NCBI RefSeq assembly: GCF_002970935.1
Contig: NZ_CP027194.1
Location: forward strand, 1,364,001-1,428,000
Reading direction: 5' to 3'
DNA from: Lactobacillus sp. CBA3606
GTDB lineage: Bacteria; Bacillota; Bacilli; Lactobacillales; Lactobacillaceae
Length of the DNA: 64,000 nt
The notes under the pieces are model-generated. The model saw only the letters and a program-made list of their open reading frames with translations, did not search any database and had not been told where the DNA came from. This document shows positions 45,193-53,848 of the stretch, in pieces. Position numbers and translations under genes: made by a program. The first letter of the stretch is position 1. Every line of letters starts with the position of its first letter.

Positions 45193-46617
45193 ATGACACA
45201 ATTTAATCAACATCATTACCAGCCCCGAACCCGGCCGGCTGAAAAGGTTCAAGCTGAGGTTCAACTTGGACAACGGTTTCCTTTAACCATTCACCGGTTA
45301 GGTATTAACGGTGAAGGCATCGGTTATTACAAACATGTCATCACTTTTGTGAAAGGCGCTTTGCCAGACGAAGTCGTCGTTGCCGAAGTCACTGCCGTTC
45401 ATCCGCGTTACTTAGAAGCGAAAATACACAAATTACGTCAGGCCAGCCCTGATCGAGTTGCTCCCCGCGACGCTTATGCAGGCCACGTCGGCGGTTTTGA
45501 ATTAGAGCATCTCGCCTACCCAGCCCAATTGCGTTTTAAACAAGACTTAATTCGGCAAGCTTTAGAAAAATATCGGCCAGCCGATTACCAACATTACGAT
45601 GTTCGCCCCACAATCGGCATGGAAAATCCTTATGGTTATCGTAATAAGGCACAATTCCAAGTACGCGTCATTGATGGTCATGTTGCGGCGGGTCTTTACC
45701 AAGAAAATAGTCATGACTTAGTTGATTTACCCACTTGTTCCGTCCAGATGCCAGTGACAATGACCGTGATGCGAAAAATCGTCCAATGGCTTGAAGAACT
45801 AGCCGTGCCAATTTATGACGAAGCTAGTAATTCCGGGATTGTTAAAACTATCGTTGTCCGGGCTGCAGCCGCCACGGATGACGTCCAATTGGTCTTGATT
45901 ACGAATACGCCCAAATTACCGAAAAAGCATCAATTACTCATGAAAATTGCGGCCGAATTACCGATGGTCGTTTCCGTGATGCAAAATGTTAATATTGGTA
46001 AAACTTCCCTAATTTGGGGTGATCAGACCACCTTATTAGCGGGTAAGACCACGATTACTGAAGAACTCGACGGCTTAACATTTGAGCTATCCGCCCGAGC
46101 CTTCTTCCAATTGAATCCGGAACAAACCCAGAAGCTGTACAGCTTAACCCGTACGGCACTTGATTTAGCACCGCATGAAACATTAGTCGATGCCTATTCT
46201 GGCGTGGGGACCATTGGCTTATCCTTAGCCGATGTGGCTTACGAAGTCCGCGGGATGGATACGATTCCAGCTGCGGTAACCGATGCCAACGAAAATGCCA
46301 AACGCAATCACATTACCAACGCCCAATATACCGTTGGGGCTGCTGAAACGTTACTCCCACAATGGTTAGCTAGTGGTTTTGAACCAGATGCGATGGTTGT
46401 TGATCCACCACGAACCGGTTTAGATGATGTCTTACTTGATACGATTTTACAAAGTGCCCCTGAAAAGTTGGTTTATATTTCATGTAATCCGTCTACCTTG
46501 GCACAAGATTTACGTCAATTAACCCGCGGTTACCAAGTTGATTACATCCAATCAATTGATATGTTTCCACAAACGGCGCGGTGTGAAGCGGTCGTCCGGT
46601 TCACCAAGCGTCACTAA
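45193..46617 (+). CDS. 23S rRNA (uracil-5-)-methyltransferase, RumA/RlmCD type
   Basis: 474 residues. N-terminal TRAM domain (residues 25-80, FPLTIHRLGINGEGIGYYKHVITFVKGALPDEVV), central inserted region, then the SAM domain ARAFFQLNPEQTQKLY, LVDAYSGVGTIGLSLADVA, VVDPPRTGLDD and the catalytic Cys in YISCNPSTLAQDL. It methylates U747 and/or U1939 of 23S rRNA; Firmicutes usually have RlmCD doing both. Which sites cannot be decided here. A small unknown gene follows 12 bases later, so the two form an operon. Confidence 0.92.
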   Translation: MTQFNQHHYQPRTRPAEKVQAEVQLGQRFPLTIHRLGINGEGIGYYKHVITFVKGALPDEVVVAEVTAVHPRYLEAKIHKLRQASPDRVAPRDAYAGHVGGFELEHLAYPAQLRFKQDLIRQALEKYRPADYQHYDVRPTIGMENPYGYRNKAQFQVRVIDGHVAAGLYQENSHDLVDLPTCSVQMPVTMTVMRKIVQWLEELAVPIYDEASNSGIVKTIVVRAAAATDDVQLVLITNTPKLPKKHQLLMKIAAELPMVVSVMQNVNIGKTSLIWGDQTTLLAGKTTITEELDGLTFELSARAFFQLNPEQTQKLYSLTRTALDLAPHETLVDAYSGVGTIGLSLADVAYEVRGMDTIPAAVTDANENAKRNHITNAQYTVGAAETLLPQWLASGFEPDAMVVDPPRTGLDDVLLDTILQSAPEKLVYISCNPSTLAQDLRQLTRGYQVDYIQSIDMFPQTARCEAVVRFTKRH

Positions 46618-46629
46618 GGAGTTGCAGTT

Positions 46630-47073
46630 ATGGCAACAGCTGATAGTCAAATTTCATTAGTGATGACCAGTACCTTACGGCCACCCTTTAAAACTCATTT
46701 TTTATTATTAAAAGATTATATTGCGGATGTACGACTCCCAACAAGGGACGGTCGCTTAACCACCTTGATTGCGAAAAACATTCCCTTATCACCAGCCTTA
46801 TCGGAATTAAAGACCATTTTTGATGATACAAAAAATCCAGTTTATTGGCGGCTACACGATCAGGCAATCCAAGAATTCTTTGCTGCGTATCCTGAAAAAC
46901 GGCCAGTATTACCGTTAGATCTCTTGCAGGTTGTGCTCAACACGTTAGCTGAACAAGGGCTAACTGATGCCCAATTAATGCAGATTATGACCCAAATCTT
47001 TGAGCGGTTACAAACCAACGACTTTAATGGTCGGGCTGCACAACGCATTTTAACTGAATTTATCCATGATTAA
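46630..47073 (+). CDS. Conserved hypothetical protein, 147 aa
   Basis: Located 12 bases after the rRNA methyltransferase gene with RBS AAGGAG, so translated from the same mRNA. Soluble, mixed alpha/beta, with segments such as STLRPPFKTHFLLLKDYIADVRLPTRDGRLTTLIAKNIPLSPALSELKTIFDD. I recognise no catalytic motif or family. It has a standard LAB codon use. A strong bidirectional terminator follows. Confidence 0.7.
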   Translation: MATADSQISLVMTSTLRPPFKTHFLLLKDYIADVRLPTRDGRLTTLIAKNIPLSPALSELKTIFDDTKNPVYWRLHDQAIQEFFAAYPEKRPVLPLDLLQVVLNTLAEQGLTDAQLMQIMTQIFERLQTNDFNGRAAQRILTEFIHD

Positions 47074-47075
47074 AT

Positions 47076-47115
47076 AAAAACGTCGCTACGAGAATTTCCT
47101 CGTAACGACGTTTTT
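47076..47115. terminator. Bidirectional terminator
   Basis: AAAAACGTCGCTACGAG (47076-47092) pairs with CTCGTAACGACGTTTTT (47099-47115) between convergent genes. Confidence 0.9.
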
Positions 47116-47126
47116 TAGCATTAATT

Positions 47127-47570
47127 TTAGGGCTTAGCTTTTAAAATAAACTTGGTCTGATCATCAACCAACGTCACAAATAGCTCTTGGCTTGGATTAG
47201 GATCGAATGGCCCTAAATCAACCATGAGCTGACCATCATCGCCGACTTCAAATCCCTGATACCGGTCGAACAACATGTGATACATCGTCTGCGCCGGTCG
47301 CATTCGCTCATCAACTTGGGTGGCAGCGGCTTTCAACGTATAGCCGGCCGCAAGTAAATTACTCATTGCGGCTGCTTTAATCACCATCTTCATCGTATAG
47401 ATGCGCGCCCGTCCCGGTTCATCTTGGTTTTTAGGAATAATATACCCCTTTTTTTGCCAATACCGTAGCTGGCGTGGCGAGACACCAGTCATCTTACTCA
47501 GTTCACTAATGCCAATCGTCAATTGACCACGTCGAAACATCGTACGAAAATCTGGCATACCATCAATCAT
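47127..47570 (-). CDS. MerR-family transcriptional regulator
   Basis: 147 residues. N-terminal MerR HTH LTIGISELSKMTGVSPRQLRYWQKKGYIIPKNQDEPGRARIYTMKMV, then a C-terminal part of about 80 residues without Cys, so metal sensing of the classical type is unlikely. ATG preceded by GGAGGGGG at an 8-base distance. It lies 90 bases downstream of the NmrA-type gene on the same strand. Effector and targets are unknown. Confidence 0.88.
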   Translation of the reverse strand: MIDGMPDFRTMFRRGQLTIGISELSKMTGVSPRQLRYWQKKGYIIPKNQDEPGRARIYTMKMVIKAAAMSNLLAAGYTLKAAATQVDERMRPAQTMYHMLFDRYQGFEVGDDGQLMVDLGPFDPNPSQELFVTLVDDQTKFILKAKP

Positions 47571-47660
47571 CCTGATGCCCCCTCCACGGAAACTATAATT
47601 ACCTTAAATTATAGCATGGATTGGCAGCGAACTTATGCCTTTATGCTTAATTTTAGGCCG

Positions 47661-48518
47661 TTAAGTCAAGTGTGTTTGTAAGAAAGCCGGCAAAGATTGT
47701 GCTGGTTGCCCCATAATCAGCTCATAGTCCGCACTAACTTCACTTAACAAACCTTGTGCACCACCAGCATACATGGAAGCCAACATTGACCCCTCGTTAT
47801 TTTGATTATAAAGCGCCGCAAATTCCGCTAATGGTAGTGGTTGATACCCAATTTCATGCCCACTTACTGCCGATAAGACGGTTGCTAAGGCTGGCATCGT
47901 ATAGGATTGCGCCTGCGTTAAGGTATAAATACGGCCGGTTTGTAATAATTGGGGCGTCGTCGCAACTTTAGCAAAGGCCGCCGCACTATCCGCTTGGCTA
48001 ATAAAGCTCAAAGCTTGATCTCCCATCGGATAAATGACATTTTTCCGCGCAATTAACTCAGGCAGATACGGCACCAATGGATCGGCGTACAACGCATTGC
48101 GAATAATCGTATAGTCCAATTGCGACGCAGCTAATCGACGGGGAACGTACCCATAAAAAGCGGACAAATCAAATGGATTGTTCACTTGATCAGCAATAAA
48201 GCCCATCACCAAGAGGTGCTTAACGCCACTAGTTTCAGCGGCATGCACCACATTTTCAAATTCACTAACCCGACTATAAGCGTCATGACTTTTACTTGGA
48301 ACGTAAATAAAAACATCACTCGCTGCTAAAACCCCTGCCAAGCTGGCGGGATTTTGATAATCAATAGCCGTTACCGTGAGGCCTTGTTGTTGAAACCCTT
48401 GGGCTTTACGTAATGTGTGTACCCCTAAATTCAATTGTTCCACTGGAACCAGCTTGATTAACGCCTGTACAATCTGCGTCCCTAACTTCCCAGTAGCACC
48501 AGTAATCGTATATTTCAT
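47661..48518 (-). CDS. NmrA-like NAD(P)-binding protein (quinone oxidoreductase 2-like)
   Basis: 285 residues from the ATG at 48518 (MKYTITGATGKLG); the frame runs 18 codons further upstream but without family sequence, and GAGAGGGCG is placed for the inner start. The Rossmann loop TGATGKLGTQIVQAL, ASDVFIYVPSK and LLVMGFIADQ match the NmrA/QOR2 group of atypical short-chain dehydrogenases. Such proteins reduce quinones or sense NADP(H) redox state. The adjacent MerR gene may be its regulator. Confidence 0.85.
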   Translation of the reverse strand: MKYTITGATGKLGTQIVQALIKLVPVEQLNLGVHTLRKAQGFQQQGLTVTAIDYQNPASLAGVLAASDVFIYVPSKSHDAYSRVSEFENVVHAAETSGVKHLLVMGFIADQVNNPFDLSAFYGYVPRRLAASQLDYTIIRNALYADPLVPYLPELIARKNVIYPMGDQALSFISQADSAAAFAKVATTPQLLQTGRIYTLTQAQSYTMPALATVLSAVSGHEIGYQPLPLAEFAALYNQNNEGSMLASMYAGGAQGLLSEVSADYELIMGQPAQSLPAFLQTHLT

Positions 48519-48579
48519 ATGGTCAGCGCCCTCTCTTGTAACTTTATTAGTTACATTAAAGCAGTGCCACATACATTTG

Positions 48580-49230
48580 TCAATTTAAACGCAAGCGTTG
48601 CCCGCCCAAAAAGGACTGCTGAAAATCCGCCTGCGTTTTGACTTGTTTCCCAAAATCAACAATCTGTGCGTGCCATTCACGAGCCTGAACAAAATCATAA
48701 GTCCAATTGGCGTCAATCAGGGCTTGGGCACGTCCATATTGTGCGGGTAATGGTTGGCCTAACCACGTGAATAGTCGCCGTAAATACGTATCGACAATAA
48801 TCGTTGGTTGGTCAAACACGTACATCGAAAAATAATCCGCCGTTTCATTGCCAATTCCTTTTAACGCTAACAATTCCGAACGTAATCGTGCTGCCGGTAA
48901 CGCACGCATGATCGCCAAATCAAACGAATATTGGCTACTCCAAGCAGCTAAAGCGCGTAAAGTCGGCACTTTTCGTGTATAGAAACCAGCGGGTTTGACC
49001 AACGTTGTTAATTCCGTAACCGACAACGCTAGAATAGCTTGTGGTCGAAATTGGGTAGCATGCTTTAGATTAGCTAAGGCATAGTCGACATTGCGCCAAT
49101 TCGTATTTTGGACCAGGACGCCACCCCACAAAATCTCCCAAGGCGTTTCAGCCGGTGGCACGCCGGGTTCCAACCAATGCCGAGGCCCTAAATTAGTGGC
49201 TAAACTTTGATATAAATCAGCAATTTGCAT
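48580..49230 (-). CDS. HhH-GPD DNA glycosylase, endonuclease III-like
   Basis: 216 residues. The helix-hairpin-helix LLALKGIGNETADYFSMYVFDQPTIIVDTYLRRLFTWLG carries the catalytic Asp (VDTYLRR) of the HhH-GPD superfamily. The Lys that makes EndoIII bifunctional (GxGxKTA) is Glu here (GIGNETAD), and no four-Cys iron-sulfur loop is present at the C-terminus. This fits monofunctional 3-methyladenine-type (MagIII-like) glycosylases rather than Nth. Acts in base-excision repair. RBS GGAGGCGG. Confidence 0.85.
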   Translation of the reverse strand: MQIADLYQSLATNLGPRHWLEPGVPPAETPWEILWGGVLVQNTNWRNVDYALANLKHATQFRPQAILALSVTELTTLVKPAGFYTRKVPTLRALAAWSSQYSFDLAIMRALPAARLRSELLALKGIGNETADYFSMYVFDQPTIIVDTYLRRLFTWLGQPLPAQYGRAQALIDANWTYDFVQAREWHAQIVDFGKQVKTQADFQQSFLGGQRLRLN

Positions 49231-49265
49231 GCATCATCCGCCTCCTCAAAACTGACTGCTGTTGT

Positions 49266-49297
49266 CAAAAAAAGGAGCTTGGTTTTTACCAAGCTCA
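49266..49297 (-). terminator. Terminator of the 80-residue gene
   Basis: GAGCTTGGT (49275-49283) and ACCAAGCTC (49288-49296), perfect stem, minus-strand T-run of seven. Confidence 0.88.
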
Positions 49298-49320
49298 CTT
49301 CTTAATTAAGTTAGTACTGA

Positions 49321-49563
49321 TTAACTCCGTTTTACCGTTAACACAATATCAGCTTTACGATTTTCTGGTTTGACCTTTTCTTGGAAGTCTAAACCTGCAT
49401 CCTTAAATAGTGCTTGGATTTCAGTATTTACTAATGGTAACTCACGTGGATCGCCGGCTTGTTGGCGAATATAAACCACATATTCAGCTGGTAGTTCTTC
49501 CAAATCATATTCGACATCTTCATCATTTAAAATGACGTAAATTAATTTCCGTTCTTTATTCAT
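49321..49563 (-). CDS. Hypothetical protein, 80 aa, acidic
   Basis: Small soluble protein with many Glu and Asp in its first half (LNDEDVEYDLEELPAEYV) and a C-terminal beta-like end (ADIVLTVKRS). Start ATG after GAGGGG, own terminator 20 bases downstream. It lies 31 bases after the FMN reductase gene on the same strand, so the pair may be co-transcribed. No family recognised. Confidence 0.72.
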   Translation of the reverse strand: MNKERKLIYVILNDEDVEYDLEELPAEYVVYIRQQAGDPRELPLVNTEIQALFKDAGLDFQEKVKPENRKADIVLTVKRS

Positions 49564-49594
49564 ACGAAATTACCCCTCAACTATTTTTTAATCT

Positions 49595-50152
49595 TTATTG
49601 CGCAGTGATTGGCCGTGACTGTTGCACAAACTCAAGATAGTCCTGCACACAATGATCCAACCAATCAATCGTTGGTTGATCGATCAGTTGACCGGCAGCA
49701 TCGAATTTAGTTTGAACGAGGCCTAATAAAAATTCGTCGCCCGGTAAAACTCGGGCTGCCACGCCTGGTGAATCCAGAATTTGTCGCAAGTGACCTTGGG
49801 CACGCACGGTCCCTAATGGCCCCATTGTCGCACCAAGAATCATTACCGGCTTATTCTTCAATGGATGTTCGACGCGCGACAACCAATCAATGGCATTTTC
49901 TAAAACGCCGGAAATACTATGATTATATTCCGGCGTGACAAAAATAACCCCATCTGCCGCTAATACCGCCTGTTTTAAAGTTTGGACACTTGCGGGCGCA
50001 GTTAGCTCAATATCTTGATCATAAAACGGTAAGGTCTTGAGGGCTGGAATCGTCACAGTTAGTTGATCAGCATAGCGTTTTTGCACGTATTCAGCTAGTT
50101 TTTGATTATATGAGGCTTGCCGAACACTCCCCACCAGGGCAACAATTTTCAT
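49595..50152 (-). CDS. NADPH-dependent FMN reductase family protein
   Basis: 185 residues. Flavodoxin-like fold with the phosphate loop GSVRQASYNQKLAEYV, TLPFYDQDIE and the family signature VTPEYNHSISGVLENAIDWLSRV. It reduces FMN, quinones or azo compounds at the cost of NAD(P)H. RBS AAAGGAGT. The promoter carries a near-consensus cre site. Similar to the N-terminal domain of the 784-residue fusion protein at 57.4-59.7 kb, so the two are distant paralogues. Confidence 0.9.
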   Translation of the reverse strand: MKIVALVGSVRQASYNQKLAEYVQKRYADQLTVTIPALKTLPFYDQDIELTAPASVQTLKQAVLAADGVIFVTPEYNHSISGVLENAIDWLSRVEHPLKNKPVMILGATMGPLGTVRAQGHLRQILDSPGVAARVLPGDEFLLGLVQTKFDAAGQLIDQPTIDWLDHCVQDYLEFVQQSRPITAQ

Positions 50153-50538
50153 TAGTGTAAGACTCCTTTAAGTTGTGTTTGTCTTTAGTATACGCCTTTT
50201 TTACGCCCTCAGCGAAACCGGTTACAACTATTCCGGCCTAATTCGGCCAAAATCAACCGCCGAATTTAAACTTTCGCCTAACGTACCGTTGCGTTCAAAC
50301 CAGGCCTCATTTATCTGAATGCCGTTAGTAAACCGGACAAAAACCAGGTTGCTTAGTTATAATTAACTTTAATTAATCCGGCTAATGATGCCAACACTGA
50401 ACAGCGCCTCAACCGGTTGATATCCCCAGTAGTCAATCTGGTTTATTAACTTTTTTCAAAACCCAGCATCTCACGCATCCCAACCATAGCTAGTCTGTTA
50501 TACTAATTGTTAGAGAATTTGATCGGAGGTTTTGGCTT
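50153..50538. other. Intergenic region between the divergent FMN reductase and condensation-like genes
   Basis: It holds the cre-bearing promoter described separately and, at 50499-50504, a TATACT box that could serve the plus-strand gene. Between them I see only A/T-rich sequence with scattered CCGG motifs. Confidence 0.45.
50187..50226 (-). promoter_or_regulatory. Promoter with near-consensus cre site upstream of the FMN reductase gene
   Basis: -10 TATACT on the minus strand at 50192-50187; CGAAACCGGTTACA at 50213-50226 matches cre in 13 of 14 positions and overlaps the expected -35 region (TTCGCT). Confidence 0.55.
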
Positions 50539-51801
50539 GTGTATTATCGTGGTGAAGTCCTAGATTTTGTGAACATGCTACTCACGGATGAAACCGTGCC
50601 CTTAATGCGTTCACGCTTAGTTTTTTCTAGTAAAATTAATGTCGAGCGCCTCAAAGCTGCTGTGCTAGCTTCGGCGCAAATTGTCCCTGAAATCTTTGCC
50701 AGTTATCAGGCCGATCGTAATCGTTTTGAGGTCGTTCATCAACAAGTTGATGACATTGTCATTGAAGCTCAAAGCCCTTATAGTCCTGAAAACGTTGAAT
50801 TTAATTTTAACAACGGCCCGCAATTACAGCTTTTCGTGATTCATCACGACCAATATGATGTCTTGCAAGCCTTTATGAGCCATCTGTTAACCGATAGTGT
50901 CGGTTTTAAAGAATACCTCTATCTACTCGTCCAAGCCTACAATTATGACGACTTATCTCATTTTAGTAACGAACGGCGGTTACGGCCCGTCATGTCACAA
51001 TTACAACGGCAATTTAAAAAAACACATGCCCATGGTGACGCCCACTTCAGTACCGTTCGCTTGCCCCATTACCAAGGCATCAGCTTACGCCATATCGGTC
51101 ATATTATGCTAACAAGTGATCAGTTCAGACGTGTTCGTCGGGTTGCTAAGGCGCAAGATATCGGCATCAGTGAGGCTATTCTAGCTGCCTATGCCAAAGC
51201 ATTACAAGTGCTAACTGGACACACCACTATTACCTTACCTTGTCCCGTTAACTTCCGGCGCCTGACCACTGATCAGCCTAATATCACGCAAATTGCGAAT
51301 CTAACCGGCACCGTTTACCTAAATATAAAAGTCGATGTCGATGCACCTTTTTCAGTCTTAGTTCAACAGGTCCATGATTTATTGGCAGCGGAACACACTC
51401 GCGCAGCTTTCTTATATCGGTTGACTAATTTACAAAAAATGAATCACACCATGCCAATTGGGTTAATGCGCAAAATTGCGAAGCGTTGGTTAGCACAACA
51501 ACCACTCACCTATACTAATTTTGGCACGATTGATCAAGCCCGCCTTAAGTTCCACGGTTTAACGGTCGTTAATTGCGTTTTTTCAGGCGCTTTTCGAACC
51601 ACGCCGACTATGGAAATTGCAGCGAGCACCTTTGCTGGCACTTGTACGTTAAGCTTTAACAGTATCGGTTCCGAGCGTGATTATCAGCTTGGCATGAAGA
51701 TTCTAGAGAATATTCAAGCCCAATTACTGGTTTGGGCGCAAACAGCCCCCACCCCACAAGTCGCACCGACCAAAGCCACATTTTCTATCAAAGAATCCTA
51801 A
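50539..51801 (+). CDS. Stand-alone condensation/acyltransferase-like protein (CAT-fold)
   Basis: 420 residues resembling the condensation-domain/PapA-like superfamily of CoA-dependent acyltransferases. The N-terminal half reads MYYRGEVLDFVNMLL...LVFSSKINVERLKAAVLASAQIVPEI, and the active-site motif HHxxxDG appears as SHLLTDS (residues 116-121), keeping the second His and the Asp. A C-terminal segment LTYTNFGTID corresponds to the DFG-like latch. No adenylation, carrier or other NRPS gene is adjacent. Possibly transfers an acyl group between a carrier or CoA and an alcohol or amine. Start GTG, RBS GGAGG. Substrate unknown. Confidence 0.7.
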   Translation: MYYRGEVLDFVNMLLTDETVPLMRSRLVFSSKINVERLKAAVLASAQIVPEIFASYQADRNRFEVVHQQVDDIVIEAQSPYSPENVEFNFNNGPQLQLFVIHHDQYDVLQAFMSHLLTDSVGFKEYLYLLVQAYNYDDLSHFSNERRLRPVMSQLQRQFKKTHAHGDAHFSTVRLPHYQGISLRHIGHIMLTSDQFRRVRRVAKAQDIGISEAILAAYAKALQVLTGHTTITLPCPVNFRRLTTDQPNITQIANLTGTVYLNIKVDVDAPFSVLVQQVHDLLAAEHTRAAFLYRLTNLQKMNHTMPIGLMRKIAKRWLAQQPLTYTNFGTIDQARLKFHGLTVVNCVFSGAFRTTPTMEIAASTFAGTCTLSFNSIGSERDYQLGMKILENIQAQLLVWAQTAPTPQVAPTKATFSIKES

Positions 51802-51804
51802 ACG

Positions 51805-51835
51805 AACGGCTCACTCTTACACTGAGTCGTTTTTA
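51805..51835 (+). terminator. Terminator of the condensation-like gene
   Basis: AACGGCTCACT (51805-51815) and ACTGAGTCGTT (51821-51831), imperfect stem, then T-run. Confidence 0.75.
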
Positions 51836-51945
51836 TGTGTGACCACTTATTTTAGTCAATTTTTCTTAATAATGGTTCTAAGCTGGAATCCCGTTCACAA
51901 ATGTGGTTTAATAGGGTTGAATCTTAATAAAGGAGGCCTCACGCC

Positions 51946-52431
51946 ATGGCAGCGGATATGTTAACGCAAGCCTTACAACAATTAAAAGATCATAAAATCC
52001 GGGTAACCCCGCAACGTCAGATAATTTTGACTTATTTAGTGACCCATCACAATCATCCTTCTGTAGAAACAATTTATCAGGCCTTGGCCGCACAGCTACC
52101 TAATTTAAGTCTAGCAACGGTTTATAACACGCTCAAGCTCTTTGTCGATTTAGGCCTAGTGATTGAATTACAAAATGGGGATGCCGGTACCCATTACGAC
52201 TTTTTTGGGCGGCCTCATTATCATGTTGTTTGCGAAAATTGCGGTAAAATTACCGACGTCTTTGAACCTGATTTGAGTCTGGTTGAAACCAAAGCCGCCA
52301 AAATTTCGGGCTATCTAGTTACTGGTCACAATATGGAAGTCTACGGCCTTTGCCCCGATTGTCAAAAGCAACTCAACGTCACGAAAGTTGCGGATTTAAA
52401 ACGCCTGCACTTAAAAGATGACGCTGACTAA
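51946..52431 (+). CDS. Fur-family regulator, PerR-like
   Basis: 161 residues. N-terminal HTH (LTQALQQLKDHKIRVTPQRQIILTYLVTHHNHPSVETIYQAL, then LATVYNTLKLFVDLGLVIEL), metal-binding HYHVVCENCGKITDV and the second CxxC (CPDC) for structural zinc. DGAGTHYDFFGRPHYH resembles the PerR regulatory site. PerR represses peroxide and metal genes and is inactivated by H2O2 oxidation of its His ligands. In this window katA (broken) and mntH are plausible targets, but I see no clear PerR box. Fur or Zur cannot be ruled out from sequence. RBS AAAGGAGG. Confidence 0.85.
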   Translation: MAADMLTQALQQLKDHKIRVTPQRQIILTYLVTHHNHPSVETIYQALAAQLPNLSLATVYNTLKLFVDLGLVIELQNGDAGTHYDFFGRPHYHVVCENCGKITDVFEPDLSLVETKAAKISGYLVTGHNMEVYGLCPDCQKQLNVTKVADLKRLHLKDDAD

Positions 52432-52447
52432 AAAAACTGCAATCAAA

Positions 52448-52493
52448 AAATAGTCACTGCAAGAATTTACAAAAATTCTTGCAGTGACTATTT
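52448..52493. terminator. Long perfect hairpin between the PerR-like and PLDc_N genes
   Basis: 20-bp arms 52448-52467 and 52474-52493 with a 6-base loop. A run of A precedes, so it terminates minus-strand transcription best and probably acts both ways. Confidence 0.85.
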
Positions 52494-52544
52494 AGTCTCG
52501 GCCAACAAAGATGCCGTAATGTGGGAAAACTCGCTTGCTTCTGC

Positions 52545-52766
52545 TTACCCTTTAGTTTGACCAAATTTAAAATATAGCCAAGGTCCAATTGGCTGAACCA
52601 ATGTTAACACTAACCATCCCAGCTTATGCCCCCGACGCACTGATTTAGCTCGGATAATATCAATCATTGCGATACTGGTCGCAACCAACTCGAATGCCAC
52701 AAAGGGCGCGATTTGTTGCCGGCCGTGCCGTGATAACTGACGCTTTTTGTGCCAATTTTTACCCAT
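52545..52766 (-). CDS. Small membrane protein with PLDc_N-like domain
   Basis: 73 residues. Basic N-terminus (MGKNWHKKRQLSRHGRQQI), a membrane segment (APFVAFELVATSIAMIDIIRA) and a second one, LGWLVLTLVQPIGPWLYFKFG, which has the phospholipase-D N-terminal (PLDc_N) pattern seen in small membrane proteins. RBS GGAGGGGG. Promoter TATAAT at 52800-52795 with a perfect cre just upstream; likely CcpA-controlled. Function unknown. Confidence 0.75.
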   Translation of the reverse strand: MGKNWHKKRQLSRHGRQQIAPFVAFELVATSIAMIDIIRAKSVRRGHKLGWLVLTLVQPIGPWLYFKFGQTKG

Positions 52767-52794
52767 TTTGAACCCCCTCCTTCAATTATTTACT

Positions 52795-52826
52795 ATTATA
52801 CGCTGCTTAAATTGAAAACGCTAACA
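52795..52826 (-). promoter_or_regulatory. CcpA-controlled promoter of the PLDc_N gene
   Basis: -10 TATAAT (52800-52795, minus) and TGAAAACGCTAACA (52813-52826), which fits the cre consensus at every fixed position and covers the expected -35. Confidence 0.7.
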
Positions 52827-53666
52827 GGATAATGAGGCTAATGGTGATGGTGTCAAGAACCGCGCATTAGCCACCTGAATCGTATCAATCACTGCTGGCC
52901 GATACAATAATTGCCGAGTGGTAACGCCCACCTGCCCGCGTTCCACCGTAATCACTTGATAGCCACTGCTCTCGTGCACGAGATGCATCTGCGGATTAGC
53001 GCAATCAATGCCATATGCCGCTGACTCCGCCACCGCATTTAAGATATGATCACCGACCAGATAAGTCGTGGCGAAATGCACATGGCCGGTAAAAACACCG
53101 CCAATATTATGCCCCCGTAAGACGGATAACAAGGCCGGTGTATTTTGAAGAATAGCGTAGTGCATGTTCTGCATGGTCGGTCCGTCTAACGGATGGTGTA
53201 GAAAAAGGAAGGCCCGTTTCGTTGGTGCCTGACGTAAATGTTTTCCTAACCATTGCAACTGTTTTAACGCTAATTCACCAGCTTCAAAGCCAGCCACTTT
53301 TGAATCTAAAAAATAAAAGTCATTCTGTCCAATCCGCATCCGACTTGTATAATAAGGGCCAGGATTTGCCGGTAAATAACCCGCATAAAAGGCCGCACGA
53401 TTATCATGATTCCCCAAAATCACCCGGACATGACATTGAAATTCTGCTTTCATCTGATGAACCACGGCATGTAACCGCTGATAATCAGTCGCACTACCGT
53501 CGTGAATCAGGTCACCTGTTAAGACGATTAAATCCGGTTGCATGGGTAAGGTCCGAATATCTTGAATAATCGTCGCTAACTTATGCCAAGGATCGAGCTG
53601 TTGATGATGAACCGGTATTTGACCACGCGGTGTCAAATGCAAATCGGAAATCTGAATAATATGCAA
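52821..53666 (-). CDS. Calcineurin-like metallophosphoesterase
   Basis: 281 residues if it starts at the TTG at 53666 (MHIIQISDLHL), which is 8 bases after AGGGTG; the frame extends to a GTG at 53684. Metal ligand motifs in order: DxH in QISDLHL, GDLIHDG, GNHDNR, and H in GVFTGHVHFAT. This is the order of the cAMP phosphodiesterase CpdA-like family, which act on phosphomono- or diesters; the substrate here is not known. Its end overlaps the cre of the next gene. Confidence 0.88.
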   Translation of the reverse strand: MHIIQISDLHLTPRGQIPVHHQQLDPWHKLATIIQDIRTLPMQPDLIVLTGDLIHDGSATDYQRLHAVVHQMKAEFQCHVRVILGNHDNRAAFYAGYLPANPGPYYTSRMRIGQNDFYFLDSKVAGFEAGELALKQLQWLGKHLRQAPTKRAFLFLHHPLDGPTMQNMHYAILQNTPALLSVLRGHNIGGVFTGHVHFATTYLVGDHILNAVAESAAYGIDCANPQMHLVHESSGYQVITVERGQVGVTTRQLLYRPAVIDTIQVANARFLTPSPLASLSC

Positions 53667-53848
53667 ACATTGCACCCTAATCACTTCTCTACGCTAGTAT
53701 TCACCAAATGGTTACCCTTAACATACTAAGCGGACGTAAATTTTCACCAAGTTATCCTGTAAAATAACTGTAAATATTCTGTTAGTAGTGCTCAGCAATC
53801 AATTGAGCTATGATAAGACTACTTAAGTTAATAAGTGAGGGAATTTAC

